Part shown: positions 62,504-64,000 of the stretch, one piece after another
Numbering within the stretch: the first letter of the stretch is position 1
Layout of the letters: each line of letters begins with the position of its first letter
Source: CAVXJN01 sp963773585
GTDB lineage: Bacteria; Pseudomonadota; Gammaproteobacteria; JASBUN01
Direction: 5' to 3'
DNA length: 64,000 bases
Assembly (NCBI GenBank): GCA_963773585.1
Contig: CAVZBR010000003.1
Span: 202,801 to 266,800, forward strand
Notes under the pieces: model-generated
Database searches by the model: none
The model's input: only the letters and a program-made list of their open reading frames with translations
Told to the model about the DNA's origin: nothing
Program-made: the position numbers and the translations under genes

Positions 62504-63370
62504 TCATCCGGCGACGACGGTGCCTCCATTGGGGTGCAACACTTGGCCCGTCATATAGGACGAATCCTTACTGGCAAGGAATACGTAGCTGGGCGCGACT
62601 TCGAATGGCTGACCGGCGCGCCCCAGCGGTTTACCCTCGCCGAAGCTTTCCACGCTGTCGGCTGCAAAGGTGGCGGGAATCAGCGGCGTCCAAATCGGAC
62701 CCGGAGCCACGGCGTTGACGCGGATATTCTGCTCCGCCAACTCCATTGCCAGAGATCGTGTAAACGCCACGATGGCGCCTTTGGTCGATGAATAGTCGAT
62801 CAATCCGGGCTTTCCTTCGTACGCCGTCACCGAGGTGGTATTGATGATCGCGGATCCGTCACCGAGATGTGGCAGCGCCGCGCGGGTCAAGTAGAACATC
62901 GCGAACACATTGGTTTGGAAGGTGCGCTGCAACTGTTCGTTGGTAATCTCGGAAAAATGGTCCCGAACGTGCTGTTCGCCCGCGTTGTTTACCAGAATGT
63001 CCAGTCGCCCGAGGCTTTCGACTACTTGCCGCACCAGGCTGTCACAATGGATCGGATCGCCGATATCCCCCGCGACGGTCAGACAGCGCCTTCCCTGGGC
63101 TTCCACCCGCTGTTTGGTATGCGCCGCATCTTCATGTTCATTCAAATAGGCGATCGCGATGTCGGCGCCTTCGACCGCGAATGCGATCGCCACCGCACGC
63201 CCGATGCCACTATCGCCGCCGGTGATCAGCGCAACCTTGCCGCGCAACTTCTCGGCGCCGCAGTATTCCGGATCTTCGGTAATGGGCTCCGGTTTCATCT
63301 CCGTTTCACGGCCGGGCTGCTGGTCCTGGTGCTGCGGCGGTCTCTCTTGCTGTTGCTTTTGCAGATCCAT
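62504..63370 (-). CDS. Short-chain dehydrogenase with a glutamine-rich N-terminus
   Basis: The 288-residue protein starts MDLQKQQQERPPQHQDQQPG (ATG 63370, with GGAGG six bases upstream). It has ALITGGDSGIGRAVAIAFAV, LVNNAGEQHVRDHFSEITNE and the active-site YSSTKGAIVAF. Close relatives (YhdG/YghA-like) are stress-induced aldehyde reductases with a similar extension. A longer frame from 63466 has no ribosome site. Confidence 0.92.
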   Translation of the reverse strand: MDLQKQQQERPPQHQDQQPGRETEMKPEPITEDPEYCGAEKLRGKVALITGGDSGIGRAVAIAFAVEGADIAIAYLNEHEDAAHTKQRVEAQGRRCLTVAGDIGDPIHCDSLVRQVVESLGRLDILVNNAGEQHVRDHFSEITNEQLQRTFQTNVFAMFYLTRAALPHLGDGSAIINTTSVTAYEGKPGLIDYSSTKGAIVAFTRSLAMELAEQNIRVNAVAPGPIWTPLIPATFAADSVESFGEGKPLGRAGQPFEVAPSYVFLASKDSSYMTGQVLHPNGGTVVAG

Positions 63371-63468
63371 GGTGGCCTCCATGCGTGCGAAAGTGAAATC
63401 AGCTGGCTGATCTGGAGGATTAGTACAGCCTGGCACATGCCGCAAATGACTTCGTCCGGCGCGCAAGC

Positions 63469-64000
63469 TCAGGGGTTTGGAGGTGGGGCCTGGCGCTGCG
63501 CGCCGAGAATCTTGGTGACTTTTGGTAGTGCTTCGTCAAGGGAGCGCGAAAAATAGATTTTACCAGCCTTGGTTCGCACTCCCGCCTGACGCAGTTTCAA
63601 TATCATGCGCGGGCGCAGGTTATTGATGACCAGAACGATGCCGTTTAATTCCAGATTTTTAAGCATGGATTCCATCGCAATAATGGCGCTCATATCGAGC
63701 ATCGTCACCTTACTCATATCCAGAACGACCAGCCGAACTTCGGGATTGAAATTGGAGATACTTTTTACGGCTTTTTGGGCGGAGCCGAAAAAAAGCGGCC
63801 CATTGATGGCGTACACCGCCACTTCCTTCGGAAACCCTGGGTTCAGATCGGTTTCGTCGCCCACGTAGCCGACTTCCGTGAGACTGATGCTACGCCTTAT
63901 AAACAGTATTGCAGCCAGTCCCATGCCCACGCCCACCGCCAGCGTCATATCAAACAACACCGTCAGCGCGAAGCAGGTAAGCAGAGTAATCACATCATTC
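63469..64000 (-). CDS. SulP family anion transporter, C-terminal part (runs off the right edge)
   Basis: The frame is open to the window end. It starts within the last membrane segments (VITLLTCFALTVLFDMTLAV, GVGMGLAAILFIRRSISLTE) and ends with a STAS domain (VAVYAINGPLFFGSAQKAVK, VVLDMSKVTMLDMSAIIAME). SulP proteins carry sulfate, bicarbonate or other anions. The substrate cannot be told from the C-terminus. Confidence 0.92.
   Translation of the reverse strand, partial: NDVITLLTCFALTVLFDMTLAVGVGMGLAAILFIRRSISLTEVGYVGDETDLNPGFPKEVAVYAINGPLFFGSAQKAVKSISNFNPEVRLVVLDMSKVTMLDMSAIIAMESMLKNLELNGIVLVINNLRPRMILKLRQAGVRTKAGKIYFSRSLDEALPKVTKILGAQRQAPPPNP

Overview
The window looks like a chromosomal segment of a halophilic or haloalkaliphilic gammaproteobacterium, most likely in or near the Ectothiorhodospiraceae. 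The main clue is a two-gene cassette that methylates glycine stepwise to glycine betaine (GSMT and SDMT, the route known from Ectothiorhodospira and Halorhodospira), with metF, ahcY and metK beside it. Supporting clues are the 4.5S RNA-dnaX-ybaB-recR order, a FliA-type promoter before motAB, and a GC-rich composition judged by eye. Family placement is inference from gene content and was not tested by a database search.

Positions 1-13.9 kb form an accessory, partly decayed block. It holds a ribbon-helix-helix regulator followed by two tandem type I DNA methyltransferase genes (the first with two compensating frameshifts), small ORFs, an unrecognised partial gene, RmuC, a small DUF4258-like protein, a frameshifted WYL regulator, a stand-alone HD alarmone hydrolase, a DedA protein whose expected ATG reads ATC, an MFS transporter, a cation-efflux pseudogene, a response-regulator pseudogene, a Phd/ParE-type toxin-antitoxin pair and a HipB/HipA pair with three operator-like sites exactly 50 bp apart. 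Broken genes are confined to 2.2-11.4 kb. I saw no frameshift in a protein gene in the remaining 52 kb, which argues for decay of an island rather than uniform sequencing error.

Positions 14-29.7 kb hold a DsrE-like periplasmic protein, an SDR, a DUF421 membrane protein, a cation/proton antiporter with a C-terminal regulatory region, the betaine/SAM-cycle cluster, an HDOD protein, a DUF1631 protein and a histone-deacetylase-fold hydrolase. Betaine synthesis uses three SAM per glycine and yields three SAH. AhcY removes SAH, MetF supplies methyl groups and MetK remakes SAM, so the cluster is a self-contained methylation cycle for osmoprotection. Positions 30-48.2 kb carry MoxR-DUF58-TgpA, an outer-membrane barrel, fructose-bisphosphatase, a monooxygenase-fold protein overlapping an iron-type alcohol dehydrogenase, an IscR-like regulator without cysteines, phosphoglucomutase, PEP synthase and glycolate oxidase GlcDEF. 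Positions 48.2-64 kb carry orn, an M48 protease, phhB, rsgA, a HIT protein, recR-ybaB-dnaX-4.5S RNA, a tRNA-Ser(GGA) locus, an HDOD protein, motAB, a DUF4139 protein, a phosphopantetheinyl transferase, an SDR and the end of a SulP transporter.

The most unusual feature is the tRNA-Ser locus (55.5-56.35 kb). One intact tRNA-Ser gene is surrounded by partial tRNA copies interrupted by four related 76-86 bp elements (A-D). Each element can form four hairpins whose stems change in a compensated way between copies. In tRNA sense they sit at a G^AA point in the D loop or T loop. They could be a small structured mobile element or an intervening sequence specialised for tRNA-Ser.
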